A program made the translations under genes and the position numbers. This document shows positions 49,908 to 57,992 of a stretch of 64,000 nucleotides of DNA, piece after piece (position 1 is the stretch's first letter; every line of letters begins with the position of its first letter). The notes beneath the pieces were generated by a model. The model saw nothing but the letters and a program-made list of their open reading frames with translations. It did no database searches and was not told where the DNA came from. This stretch comes from Flavobacterium fragile (GTDB lineage Bacteria; Bacteroidota; Bacteroidia; Flavobacteriales; Flavobacteriaceae): the NCBI RefSeq assembly GCF_023634865.1, contig NZ_JAMLJN010000001.1:434001-498000 (forward strand), in the 5' to 3' direction.

Positions 49908-50447
49908 TTAGAATACGGGTTGATTTTTTTTGAAGATAGCTGCTAAAATTAAATTCATAATTGAAGAAACTAAAAAAGCAATTAAAGTTCCTTGTGCTAT
50001 ATTCAGAATAGAAAAATTATTAGTTTCTGCAATTTTTTTTAAGTCTTCATTACTAACTTTTGTAAAACTTTTCATTGCATTTTGAGCAAGTATTTGTTGT
50101 TCATTCATAAATTTATTCAACAATTCTCCATAAGCAGCATCTATAAAGTTATTGAATAGAAAAGTGAACGACTGCGATATTAATATTCCAATTAATATGG
50201 TAATGGTTAGAGTAGTAAATAGTTCTTTAAGTGAAATAAAACCATTGAACTCTTTCTTGGTTTTGTTGCATTGAATAATTCTAACAACAAGATAAGCCAT
50301 CCAAAAAATAAATTGAAGTACAGAATTAAGGATAGCATTTTCCTTAGAAATTCCTCCCATCGCATAAACGATCATTTGGGATGTAATTCCTAAAATACCT
50401 AAGATGATACCAAAGTTAATTCCGTTTTTTTTGATAATTTCGTTCAT
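49908..50447 (-). CDS. DUF4199 membrane protein
   Basis: A 179-residue protein with four predicted membrane segments (about residues 9-30, 38-58, 73-95, 148-170) and a soluble loop between the third and fourth. The pattern, with a GFISLKELFTTLTITILIGI segment, matches DUF4199, a Bacteroidota family of unknown function that is usually found next to a GT2 gene, as it is here. The pair is probably one functional unit in envelope polysaccharide or lipid glycosylation. Confidence 0.88.
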   Translation of the reverse strand: MNEIIKKNGINFGIILGILGITSQMIVYAMGGISKENAILNSVLQFIFWMAYLVVRIIQCNKTKKEFNGFISLKELFTTLTITILIGILISQSFTFLFNNFIDAAYGELLNKFMNEQQILAQNAMKSFTKVSNEDLKKIAETNNFSILNIAQGTLIAFLVSSIMNLILAAIFKKNQPVF

Positions 50448-50536
50448 AGTTTGTTTTGGTTTTAATAATTTACAAATATAAGAATTCTAATCGTTGTAGG
50501 GTAAGAGTTAAAAAATAAAAAAAAGTTTCAGAAACA

Positions 50537-50566
50537 TTGGTAAATTGAAAATTAAATGTAATTTTG
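50537..50566 (+). promoter_or_regulatory. Bacteroidota-type promoter of the L31 gene
   Basis: TTG (50537-50539), 19 bases and TAATTTTG (50559-50566) fit TTG-N17..23-TAnnTTTG. This leaves an untranslated leader of about 100 bases before the L31 start, with a possible AAAGGT/ACCTTT hairpin near 50597-50624. Confidence 0.75.
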
Positions 50567-50674
50567 CACTCTCAAATAAAAAAGTTTATAAACCAAAAGG
50601 TTATATGTTGTTTACACCTTTACAGAATAAAGCCGCGAAACAAAGTATAATCGATTAATAAAAAGATTTACAAA

Positions 50675-50926
50675 ATGAAAAAAGGTATTCACCCAGAAAA
50701 TTACAGATTAGTAGCTTTCAAAGACATGTCAAATGAGGATGTATTTATTACAAAATCTACAGTAGAAACAAAAGAAACAATTGTTTACGAAGGAGTTGAA
50801 TATCCTGTGTATAAAATGGAGATCTCTAGAACGTCTCACCCATTCTATACAGGTAAATCTAAACTTATTGATACTGCGGGTCGTATCGATAAATTCAACA
50901 GCAAATACGCTAAGAAAGCTAAATAA
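50675..50926 (+). CDS. rpmE2: 50S ribosomal protein L31, type B
   Basis: An 83-residue L31 of the type B (YkuI-free, zinc-less) form: MKKGIHPENYRLVAFKDMSN at the start and SHPFYTGKSKLIDTAGRIDKF in the second half. The Cys residues that bind zinc in the C+ form are missing, so the protein does not depend on zinc. A long leader precedes it and a terminator follows, so it is a separate unit that could be controlled by its own leader. Confidence 0.95.
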   Translation: MKKGIHPENYRLVAFKDMSNEDVFITKSTVETKETIVYEGVEYPVYKMEISRTSHPFYTGKSKLIDTAGRIDKFNSKYAKKAK

Positions 50927-50948
50927 TTTTTTGCTTTTTCAAAATAAT

Positions 50949-50980
50949 AAAAAGCTTCACATTTTGTGGAGCTTTTTTTG
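50949..50980 (+). terminator. Terminator of the L31 gene
   Basis: AAAAGCTTCACA and TGTGGAGCTTTT pair with one G-T, around a 3-base loop, and are followed by a T-run. It is 23 bases after the stop codon. Confidence 0.88.
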
Positions 50981-51027
50981 TGGAATAAATTGTACTTTTG
51001 AATTTAAAATATAAAAACTTATCGTAC

Positions 51028-51048
51028 AGACAAGTCATTGACTTGTCT
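51028..51048. repeat. Short palindrome in the GlmU-like leader (REP-like)
   Basis: AGACAAGTC-ATT-GACTTGTCT is a perfect 9-bp inverted repeat, 18 bases before the start codon of the GlmU-like gene. No T-run follows, so it is not a terminator. Its form resembles short extragenic palindromes. Confidence 0.7.
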
Positions 51049-51065
51049 CATTAAAATATAAAAAT

Positions 51066-52241
51066 ATGAACTATATACTTTTTGACGGAACTGTTCGCAA
51101 TGCATTGCTTCCTTTCACTTTTACTCGTCCAGTAGCTGATATTCGTATCGGAATTTTAACGATTCGTGAAAAGTGGGAAAAATATTTAGGATATACTACT
51201 ACAACGCTTACAGAAGAGTACTTGATGGAGAAATATCCTATGGTAGAAATGGAAGAAAACATTATGATTAACGCTTCGTTTTTACCCAATCCGATTTTAG
51301 TTGATATGGTTCAAAATCTGAATCCAAAAGAAGCCATTCTTTTTGGAGAAGAGATTATTGCTTTTCATACTTTAGATACCCAAGAAGATATTGATTTTGA
51401 TGAGTATGAATTAATTGAATATGAAGGTGATGTATTAAGAATAGAAAATACTTGGGATATTTTTGCAAAGAATGATGTCGCAATTCGTGAAGATTTTGAG
51501 CTGTTAACTGAAGATCGTTATTCACAACCTATTCCAAAAAGCGTTAATGTAATTGCTCCAGAAAACATCTTTATAGAAGTAGGAGCTAAATTAGAATTTG
51601 TTACTTTAAATGCTTCAACGGGTCCAATCTACATCGGAAAAAATGCTGAAATCATGGAAGGTTCGGTGATTCGTGGACCATTTGCTTTGTGTGAAGAAGC
51701 ACAAGTAAAATTAGGAACAAAAGTTTACGGAGCAACAACTATTGGACCACATTGTCGTATTGGTGGCGAAGTAAATAATTCGGTTTTATTTGGTTATTCT
51801 AATAAAGGTCATGATGGGTTTTTAGGAAATTCGGTTTTAGGAGAGTGGTGTAACATTGGTGCTGATTCGAATAATTCCAATTTAAAAAACAACTATGAAG
51901 AAGTACGTTTGTGGAGTTATGAAACGGAGGGTTTTGCAAGAACAGGTTTGCAATTTTGCGGTTTAATGATGGGAGATCATAGTAAATGTGGTATCAACAC
52001 CATGTTCAACACAGGAACCGTGGTTGGAGTTTCAGCTAATATTTTTGGATCTGGATTTCCAAGAAATTTTGTGCCAAGTTTTTCTTGGGGCGGGGCTTCT
52101 GGATTTACTACTTATATAACTAAAAAAGCTTTTGAAACCGCTAAAATTGTAATGAGTCGCCGTCATGTTGTATTTACGGATCAAGACGCTAAAATTTTAG
52201 AACACGTTTTTGAGGAGACTAAAAAATACAGAAAAGAGTAA
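51066..52241 (+). CDS. GlmU-like sugar-nucleotidyltransferase family protein
   Basis: A 391-residue Bacteroidota protein with the two-part GlmU layout. The N-terminal 190 residues (NYILFDGTVRNALLPFTFTRPVADIRIGI in blocks) match the NTP_transf_4 type, a shortened nucleotidyltransferase. The C-terminal part is a left-handed beta-helix of hexapeptide repeats (IGKNAEIMEGSVIRGPF, VYGATTIGPHCRIGGEV). The classical pyrophosphorylase motif is not obvious, so assigning it UDP-GlcNAc synthesis would be going beyond the sequence. Confidence 0.85.
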   Translation: MNYILFDGTVRNALLPFTFTRPVADIRIGILTIREKWEKYLGYTTTTLTEEYLMEKYPMVEMEENIMINASFLPNPILVDMVQNLNPKEAILFGEEIIAFHTLDTQEDIDFDEYELIEYEGDVLRIENTWDIFAKNDVAIREDFELLTEDRYSQPIPKSVNVIAPENIFIEVGAKLEFVTLNASTGPIYIGKNAEIMEGSVIRGPFALCEEAQVKLGTKVYGATTIGPHCRIGGEVNNSVLFGYSNKGHDGFLGNSVLGEWCNIGADSNNSNLKNNYEEVRLWSYETEGFARTGLQFCGLMMGDHSKCGINTMFNTGTVVGVSANIFGSGFPRNFVPSFSWGGASGFTTYITKKAFETAKIVMSRRHVVFTDQDAKILEHVFEETKKYRKE

Positions 52242-52310
52242 GTTTAAAATAGAATTATAGTTTATTTGATTTTTTTTATTAAATTTATATAAACTATTAA
52301 ATTAAATCAA

Positions 52311-53171
52311 ATGAAAAAAATTACTCTCTTTTTATTGTTTGGGGTATCAACAATTGGTTTTACTCAAACGGCTATAACTTTGTCACAGAATACTAGTATG
52401 ACAATAGTTACTCCAAGTACTGTGACATGTAACATAAATGGAGTTCCGACTGAAAATTATTTTTATAGATATTTTGATTTAACTGCGTTGGGTTATTCTC
52501 AGTTTGAAGTTAACAGAATAGATTTTGGAGTAGAAGAATATACCCCTGGTACGGGTTCATATTTCGTAGAAGTTCAGGTGTATTCGAATTCTGGAGGTGT
52601 TTTTCCAGCAGGTACATTGACACTTTTAGGTTCTCAAAGTGTTGAAATATTAAGTTCATATGTTGGAAATATCGTTCCAGTTACTCTTGCAACTCCTATA
52701 ATGGTTTCAACACAACAAATGATTATTGCTTTAAAAATTAACAATGCACAAACCGATAGTGGTGGTAATGGGGCAGGTTTCTTTCCCGGAAGCAACGGCT
52801 TAGGACAATCGGCTCCTTCCTATATTTCAGCTTCAGCGTGCGGAATTTCCACTATTTCAGATATTGCTGCTATTGGATTTCCTAATGTTCATATTGTTTT
52901 GACAGCTACCGGAAATCCTACAGCATTGAGTAGTCAAGATTTTAATTTTGAAAATTCGATCAAATTATATCCTAATCCAGTTCAAGATTTGTTGACTATA
53001 CAATCTGATGTCGCTACAATAGAATCTGTAACTATACTAGATGTTAACGGTAGAAGTATTATGAGTTCGAACTCAACTTTTATTGATGTTTCTCAATTAC
53101 AAAGTGGTGTTTACCTAGTAAATATTAAATCTGGTGATGGTGTGTTGACAAAAAAATTCTTGAAAAATTAA
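52311..53171 (+). CDS. Secreted protein with T9SS type A sorting domain
   Basis: A 286-residue protein. A signal peptide (residues 1-18) leads to a beta-rich domain of about 190 residues that I do not recognise. The C-terminal 75 residues are a type A sorting domain: SIKLYPNPVQDLLTIQS, VTILDVNGRSIMS, and LQSGVYLVNIKSGDGVLTKKFLK. This domain directs export across the outer membrane by type IX secretion and is cleaved off. It shows the organism has T9SS, and hence probably gliding or surface adhesin secretion. Confidence 0.92.
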   Translation: MKKITLFLLFGVSTIGFTQTAITLSQNTSMTIVTPSTVTCNINGVPTENYFYRYFDLTALGYSQFEVNRIDFGVEEYTPGTGSYFVEVQVYSNSGGVFPAGTLTLLGSQSVEILSSYVGNIVPVTLATPIMVSTQQMIIALKINNAQTDSGGNGAGFFPGSNGLGQSAPSYISASACGISTISDIAAIGFPNVHIVLTATGNPTALSSQDFNFENSIKLYPNPVQDLLTIQSDVATIESVTILDVNGRSIMSSNSTFIDVSQLQSGVYLVNIKSGDGVLTKKFLKN

Positions 53172-53192
53172 ATATTGATATAATCAAACGTG

Positions 53193-53230
53193 ATAAACTC
53201 TTTCAAATCCTTGGAAGAGTTTATTTTTTG
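53193..53230 (+). terminator. Terminator of the T9SS cargo gene
   Basis: ATAAACTCTT and AAGAGTTTAT form a 10-bp stem with a 12-base loop that can pair further, followed by TTTTTT. The T-run leads into the promoter of mtaB. Confidence 0.87.
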
Positions 53231-53255
53231 TATTCTAAATTAATACTTAACTTTG
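53228..53255 (+). promoter_or_regulatory. Bacteroidota-type promoter of mtaB
   Basis: TTG (53228-53230), a 17-base spacer and TAACTTTG (53248-53255) match the consensus exactly. The -33 box overlaps the end of the preceding terminator. The start codon is 45 bases downstream. Confidence 0.8.
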
Positions 53256-53300
53256 CAGTCTCAATTTTTTGACAACGATTTCATTAATTGAGATTTACTT

Positions 53301-54629
53301 ATGGAAAACAAGAAAAAAGTCGCGTTCTATACTTTAGGATGCAAGTTAAACTTCTCAGAAACGTCTACAATTGCACGTGATTTTCAAAATGAAGGATTTG
53401 AACGTGTTGATTTTGAAGAAATTGCCGATATTTATGTAATCAATACTTGTTCGGTTACGGATAATGCGGATAAGCAATTTAAGCAGATTGTTAAAAAAGC
53501 AATGAAGCTAAACGACAAAGCATTTGTTGCCGCAGTCGGTTGTTATGCCCAATTAAAACCAGAGGAATTAGCCGCAGTTGATGGTGTTGATTTGGTTTTA
53601 GGCGCTACCGAAAAATTCAAGATTACCGATTATATTAATGACTTGTCGAAAAACGACATGGGTGAAGTACATTCCTGTGAAATCGAAGAGGCAGATTTCT
53701 ATGTAGGAAGTTATTCAATTGGCGATAGAACACGCGCGTTTTTAAAAGTGCAAGATGGTTGTGATTATAAATGTACGTATTGTACGATTCCGTTAGCTCG
53801 TGGAATTTCTCGAAGTGATGCATTAGAAAATGTGTTGAAAAATGCCAAAGAAATTTCAGAACAAGGTATAAAAGAAATTGTTCTTACTGGTGTTAACATT
53901 GGCGATTATGGAAAAGGAGAATTCGGAAATAAAAAACACGAACATACTTTTCTTGATTTAGTAAAAGCTTTAGATGAAGTAGAAGGAATCGAGCGTTTGC
54001 GAATTTCTTCTATAGAACCTAATTTATTGAAAAACGAAACGATTGAATTCGTATCACAAAGTCGAACATTCGTTCCGCATTTTCACATTCCACTACAATC
54101 GGGTTCAAACGATATTTTGAAGAAAATGAAACGTCGTTATATGCGAGAATTATATTCGGATCGAGTAGCTAAGATTCGTGAAGTAATGCCTCATGCTTGT
54201 ATTGGAGTTGATGTGATTGTTGGATTTCCAGGTGAAACAGATGATCATTTTTTAGAAACGTACCATTTTTTGAATGATTTAGATATTTCCTATTTACATG
54301 TTTTTACTTATTCGGAAAGAGATAATACTGAAGCGGTAGAAATGGATGGAGTAGTGCCAATGAACGTGCGTTCGAAAAGAAGTAAAATGTTACGCGGACT
54401 TTCGGTTAAGAAAAGAAGAGCGTTTTATGAAAGTCAAATTGGAACCAATAGAACCGTTTTATTCGAAAGCGAAAATAAAGAAGGCTACATTCACGGATTT
54501 ACAGAAAATTACGTAAAAGTAAAAACACCTTGGAATCCAGAATTAGTCAATACATTACACGAAATTAATCTAACCAAGATTGACGAAGACGGAAGCGTAA
54601 GAATGGAATTTTTAAACGTAGAAGCATAA
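53301..54629 (+). CDS. mtaB: tRNA methylthiotransferase MtaB
   Basis: A 442-residue radical-SAM enzyme that adds a methylthio group to t6A37 of tRNA. The N-terminal domain binds one cluster (Cys in LGCKLNF, NTCSVTDNADKQ and GCYAQ), the radical-SAM motif is DGCDYKCTYCTIPLARG, and a TRAM-like domain ends the protein. NTCSVT and the overall length point to MtaB rather than MiaB or RimO. A terminator follows directly. Confidence 0.95.
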   Translation: MENKKKVAFYTLGCKLNFSETSTIARDFQNEGFERVDFEEIADIYVINTCSVTDNADKQFKQIVKKAMKLNDKAFVAAVGCYAQLKPEELAAVDGVDLVLGATEKFKITDYINDLSKNDMGEVHSCEIEEADFYVGSYSIGDRTRAFLKVQDGCDYKCTYCTIPLARGISRSDALENVLKNAKEISEQGIKEIVLTGVNIGDYGKGEFGNKKHEHTFLDLVKALDEVEGIERLRISSIEPNLLKNETIEFVSQSRTFVPHFHIPLQSGSNDILKKMKRRYMRELYSDRVAKIREVMPHACIGVDVIVGFPGETDDHFLETYHFLNDLDISYLHVFTYSERDNTEAVEMDGVVPMNVRSKRSKMLRGLSVKKRRAFYESQIGTNRTVLFESENKEGYIHGFTENYVKVKTPWNPELVNTLHEINLTKIDEDGSVRMEFLNVEA

Positions 54630-54630
54630 A

Positions 54631-54660
54631 AAATCCCGATTCATTCGGGATTTATTTTAT
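54631..54660 (+). terminator. Terminator of mtaB
   Basis: AAATCCCGA and TCGGGATTT form a 9-bp stem with a 5-base loop, 2 bases after the mtaB stop codon, followed by a T-rich tail. It may also serve the convergent small acetyltransferase gene. Confidence 0.88.
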
Positions 54661-54672
54661 GTTAATCTGAAA

Positions 54673-54954
54673 TTATAATTTTATTCCCGGAGGTAACATT
54701 TCTTGATATTTTCTGTTTTTCCTGAAGAAGCTAACAAATTTGGAATGCGTTGGAACCACTTTTAATTTACGTTCTAGCGCAATTTCTAAAACCGATTTGA
54801 TAAATTCGTTATGTAACTCCTCGTCTTCGTTATTATTGCTGCAAAATTTAGTCAAAAACAACTTGCGTTCTTGTATAGAATATTCAATAGCGACTAACCC
54901 CGAGTTGGTAATAATTTCAAATTGTCTTAAAAGTTCATTATCTTTGATTTCCAT
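54673..54954 (-). CDS. Small N-acetyltransferase (YjdJ-like GNAT)
   Basis: A 93-residue single-domain GNAT of the short YjdJ type. After an N-terminal EIKDNELLRQFEI the fold continues with strands AIEYSIQERKLFLTKF, a helix with HNEFIKSVLEIALERKLKVVPTHSKFVSFFRKN in blocks, in which VVPTHSKF is the characteristic strand near the CoA. I use the ATG at 54954. Substrate unknown; these proteins are found across bacteria and eukaryotes (human NATD1). Confidence 0.85.
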   Translation of the reverse strand: MEIKDNELLRQFEIITNSGLVAIEYSIQERKLFLTKFCSNNNEDEELHNEFIKSVLEIALERKLKVVPTHSKFVSFFRKNRKYQEMLPPGIKL

Positions 54955-55006
54955 GATGCCTTTCAATTAGGGTGCAAATTTACGAAACTTTTTTAAAACA
55001 ATGGTA

Positions 55007-55669
55007 ATGAGTAAGATTCCAATTTATTTTATGCCAGGTTTGGCCGCAAGTCCAACAATTTTTGAAAACATACAATTACCAGAAGACCAATTTGAAATGC
55101 ATTTTTTGGAATGGTTTTTGCCAAATGAAAAAGAAAGTATCGAAAGTTATGCCCATCGCATGATCGAGAAAATTCAGCATGAAAATCCTGTTTTAGTTGG
55201 GGTTTCTTTTGGTGGAGTTTTGGTTCAGGAAATCGCAAAGCAAATGAAAGTTCGTAAAGTGATTATCATTTCAAGTGTTAAATCGAATACTGAATTTCCT
55301 CAGCGTTTTAAAGTAGCAAAGGCAACAAAAGCGTATAAGTTAATTCCAACTCAACTTTTAGCGGATATTGAAAAATTGGTAAAATATGCTTTTGGAGATA
55401 ATATTGTAGCCAAGCGATTAAAATTGTATGAAAAATATTTATCCGTTCGTGATAAGCATTATTTAGATTGGGCTATCGAAACCATTTTGTGTTGGAGCCA
55501 AAAAGAAGTAAATGAATCGGTTGTTCATATTCATGGTGATGCGGATGAGGTTTTTCCGATTAAAAACATTCAAAAATGTATTGTTGTAAAAGGCGGAACA
55601 CACATTATGATTGTTAATAAGTTCAAATGGTTGAATGAAAACTTACCTAAATTAATTTTAAACGATTGA
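55007..55669 (+). CDS. Alpha/beta-fold hydrolase
   Basis: A 220-residue cytosolic hydrolase. YFMPGLAASPTIFENI is the oxyanion strand, VLVGVSFGGVLVQEIA has the nucleophile Ser, and VHIHGDADEVFPI and KGGTHIMIVNK hold the acid and base residues. I place the start at the ATG at 55007; another ATG is 6 bases upstream. Substrate unknown. The stop is 2 bases before the lytic transglycosylase gene start, which suggests coupling. Confidence 0.87.
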   Translation: MSKIPIYFMPGLAASPTIFENIQLPEDQFEMHFLEWFLPNEKESIESYAHRMIEKIQHENPVLVGVSFGGVLVQEIAKQMKVRKVIIISSVKSNTEFPQRFKVAKATKAYKLIPTQLLADIEKLVKYAFGDNIVAKRLKLYEKYLSVRDKHYLDWAIETILCWSQKEVNESVVHIHGDADEVFPIKNIQKCIVVKGGTHIMIVNKFKWLNENLPKLILND

Positions 55670-55671
55670 AA

Positions 55672-56559
55672 ATGAGAAAGAATCTAAAGAAAATGCTAAT
55701 TATAGGAATGGTTGCTCTTTTAGCAAGTTCCTTAATTTATGGAGTAGTTTCAGATGATACAAAATATTCGCCAATAGGTTATAGTCTGAAAATGGACTTT
55801 TCTGGTGAAGAAGTACCAACCTTTATGGCAGATGTTCAAGAACGTTTGGATAAAGAAATGATTACTAATATGAATTATCATACTAACACGACTTTGGTTA
55901 TTAAACGTGCCAATAAAGTATTTCCAATAATCGAACCTATTTTAGCTAAATACGGTGTGCCTGATGATTTTAAGTATTTAGCGGTAATTGAAAGTAGTTT
56001 AGTGAATGCGGTTTCACCTGCTGGTGCTAGAGGAATTTGGCAATTTATGCCAGAGACAGCTAAGGAAAAAGGAATGGAAGTAAGTGATGAGGTTGATGAA
56101 CGTTATCATTTAGAAAAATCAACGGAGGCAGCTTGTAAATATCTTTTAAAAGCCAAAGAAAAATTTGGTTCTTGGACATTAGCTGCGGCTTCTTATAATG
56201 GCGGAATGAATGGTATTTCAAAAAGATTAGAGGAGCAGCAAGTAGATAATTACTATGATTTACTATTAACTGAGGAAACATCTCGATATGTTTTTAGAAT
56301 TCTAGCCTTAAAAGAAATTATGACACATGCTCATAAATATGGTTTTAGTATTCCAAAAGAAGCGTTGTATTATACAATTCCAACTAAAAAAATAGTAATT
56401 GATTCTTCGATTACTGATTTAGCAAAGTTTGCCAAAATTCAAGGCGTGAATTATAAGATTTTAAAAATTCACAATCCTTGGTTACGCGATAAAAAATTAA
56501 CCAACACTACAGGAAAAAAATATGAAATCGAAATCCCAACTTCAGGATATAACAAATAA
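55672..56559 (+). CDS. Lytic transglycosylase (SLT domain)
   Basis: A 295-residue exported murein lyase. An N-terminal hydrophobic segment (about residues 7-27) precedes a helical region and an SLT/MltD-like domain: YLAVIESSLVNAVSPAGARGIWQFMPETAKEKG in blocks contains the catalytic Glu, and AAASYNGG the conserved Asn-Gly pair. The C-terminal part (ITDLAKFAKIQGVNYKILKIHNPWL) resembles a LysM-like tail. It overlaps the region just before a half-size TSUP gene. Confidence 0.92.
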   Translation: MRKNLKKMLIIGMVALLASSLIYGVVSDDTKYSPIGYSLKMDFSGEEVPTFMADVQERLDKEMITNMNYHTNTTLVIKRANKVFPIIEPILAKYGVPDDFKYLAVIESSLVNAVSPAGARGIWQFMPETAKEKGMEVSDEVDERYHLEKSTEAACKYLLKAKEKFGSWTLAAASYNGGMNGISKRLEEQQVDNYYDLLLTEETSRYVFRILALKEIMTHAHKYGFSIPKEALYYTIPTKKIVIDSSITDLAKFAKIQGVNYKILKIHNPWLRDKKLTNTTGKKYEIEIPTSGYNK

Positions 56560-56569
56560 TAAGCAACCA

Positions 56570-56938
56570 ATGGATTTTCAAGTTATTTTATCTTTGATGG
56601 TAATAGGAATTCTAGCTGGAATCTTAAGTGGTTTGGTTGGAGTAGGTGGTGGTGTAGTAATGGTTCCCATGTTGGTGCTGTTATTAGGCTTTACCCAACA
56701 TCAAGCACAAGGTACAAGTTTAGCGGTTTTAGTAGTGCCGGTAACTGCTGTTGCTGTTTATAATTACTATAAAGAAGGACATATCGATTGGAGGTATGCT
56801 GCGGTTATAGCTATGTTTTTTGTGGTAGGAGGTTATTTCGGTAGCAAAATAGCCATTGGTTTAGACCAAAAAGTACTAAAAAAAGTATTTGGGTTTATTC
56901 TTTTATTTATTGCAGGGAAAATGTTGATAGGCAAATAA
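56570..56938 (+). CDS. Half-size TSUP (TauE/SafE) membrane protein
   Basis: A 122-residue protein with four predicted helices and a single TauE/SafE repeat: GILSGLVGVGGGVVMVPMLVLLLG and then GTSLAVLVVPVTAVAVYNY. Full-size TSUP transporters, such as the one at 26966, carry two such repeats, so this one probably works as a dimer. I use the ATG at 56570, 10 bases after the transglycosylase stop; the frame is open upstream but overlaps that gene. Substrate unknown. Confidence 0.85.
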   Translation: MDFQVILSLMVIGILAGILSGLVGVGGGVVMVPMLVLLLGFTQHQAQGTSLAVLVVPVTAVAVYNYYKEGHIDWRYAAVIAMFFVVGGYFGSKIAIGLDQKVLKKVFGFILLFIAGKMLIGK

Positions 56939-56967
56939 AAAAAGCACCTTGTAAGATGCTTTTTTTA
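56939..56967. terminator. Terminator after the half-size TSUP gene
   Basis: AAAAAGCAcCTT and AAGaTGCTTTTT pair with one mismatch around a very short loop, followed by more T. It lies directly after the stop codon and may also serve the convergent gene ending at 56983. Confidence 0.78.
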
Positions 56968-56982
56968 TTATAAAAAGAAAAA

Positions 56983-57498
56983 TTACATTTTCTTCATTTG
57001 GTCTTTCATCATTTTGATTTGGTCTTTCAACATATTGTGTTTGTCTAATTTCTTAGCTTCATTTAAAAGATTGGTAGCTTCTAATTTTCTTCTTCTTGTC
57101 ATGGCAATACCTGCTAATTGTAATTTTGCTAAAGCCAAATCTTGATCCATTGATAATCCTAATGCAATAGCTTTTTTGAAATATTTTTCAGCTTCAATTA
57201 AATTGGTTTGAGATACCATTAATCCGTTAAGATAGTTGTAATACCCTTGTTGTTTCCTAACTAAAGCCGCTTCTGGATTTTTAATATAAGCCAACCATTT
57301 TTGAGCACCAGGAAAATCTTGTTTTCTCAATTTTAAAAACGCTAACAAAATGAACTCATTTTTGAAATATAAGAAAATAAAAATGGTAGAGAACAATAGT
57401 AAAAAGATTCCATTTCCAATGTTGTTTTCAGTGAATTGATAAATTCCAAAAGCTATAATTAATGCAGCTAAAATTAATTTGATATTTTTGTGAAACAT
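56983..57498 (-). CDS. Membrane protein with TPR-like repeats
   Basis: A 171-residue protein with two N-terminal membrane helices (about residues 5-23 and 28-47), then a soluble part with TPR-like helix pairs (GYYNYLNGLMVSQTNLIEAEKYFKKAI in blocks, ALAKLQLAGIAMTRRRKLEATNLLNEAKKL) and a Met/Lys-rich end. I start at the ATG at 57498; 13 upstream codons are in the promoter region of rpmH. Function unknown; Bacteroidota carry many such small membrane TPR proteins. Confidence 0.75.
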   Translation of the reverse strand: MFHKNIKLILAALIIAFGIYQFTENNIGNGIFLLLFSTIFIFLYFKNEFILLAFLKLRKQDFPGAQKWLAYIKNPEAALVRKQQGYYNYLNGLMVSQTNLIEAEKYFKKAIALGLSMDQDLALAKLQLAGIAMTRRRKLEATNLLNEAKKLDKHNMLKDQIKMMKDQMKKM

Positions 57499-57561
57499 AA
57501 TAAGTGTTTTTGTTGAGTGCAAAGGTAATAAAATCAATTAAAAATATTTTTAAAAAAGTAT

Positions 57562-57591
57562 TTGCGAATGAAAAAAGTCTTTGTATATTTG
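57562..57591 (+). promoter_or_regulatory. Bacteroidota-type promoter of rpmH
   Basis: TTG (57562-57564), 19 bases and TATATTTG (57584-57591) match the consensus exactly. The rpmH start is 72 bases downstream of the -7 box. Confidence 0.82.
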
Positions 57592-57663
57592 CACTCGGTT
57601 TTCAAGACAGGGAGCCTTTGAGTTTAAAAAAGATTTAATTTATAGATTTTAAAAGATACTACA

Positions 57664-57825
57664 ATGAGTAAGAGAACGTTTCAACCATCAAAAAGAAAAA
57701 GAAGAAATAAGCACGGTTTCATGGATAGAATGGCTTCTGCAAATGGAAGAAAAGTGCTTGCTCGTAGAAGAGCTAAAGGAAGACATAAATTAACTGTTTC
57801 TTGCGAACCAAGACACAAAAAATAA
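57664..57825 (+). CDS. rpmH: 50S ribosomal protein L34
   Basis: A 53-codon gene that encodes L34: [19 protein letters not shown] at the start, [20 protein letters not shown] in the centre, then a short tail ([12 protein letters not shown]) longer than the usual 44-46 residues. The basic composition and the FQPSKRKR motif are diagnostic. In many bacteria rpmH is next to dnaA, but here dnaA is about 51 kb away. It has its own promoter and terminator. Confidence 0.96.
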   Translation: MSKRTFQPSKRKRRNKHGFMDRMASANGRKVLARRRAKGRHKLTVSCEPRHKK

Positions 57826-57848
57826 TGTTTTAGCTTAAACAATATATT

Positions 57849-57881
57849 AGCCGTTACTTTTATGAGTAACGGCTTTTTTTT
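57849..57881 (+). terminator. Terminator of rpmH
   Basis: AGCCGTTAC and GTAACGGCT form a perfect 9-bp stem with an 8-base loop, followed by seven or more T. Confidence 0.92.
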
Positions 57882-57992
57882 AAACTGTTTATAAAATTTG
57901 AAAAATTTTGATTTTCATTTCGTTACAAACCTTTGAAAATTAGTAATTTTATAATCACAATATAACTACAACCCACAACAAACAACAACACA

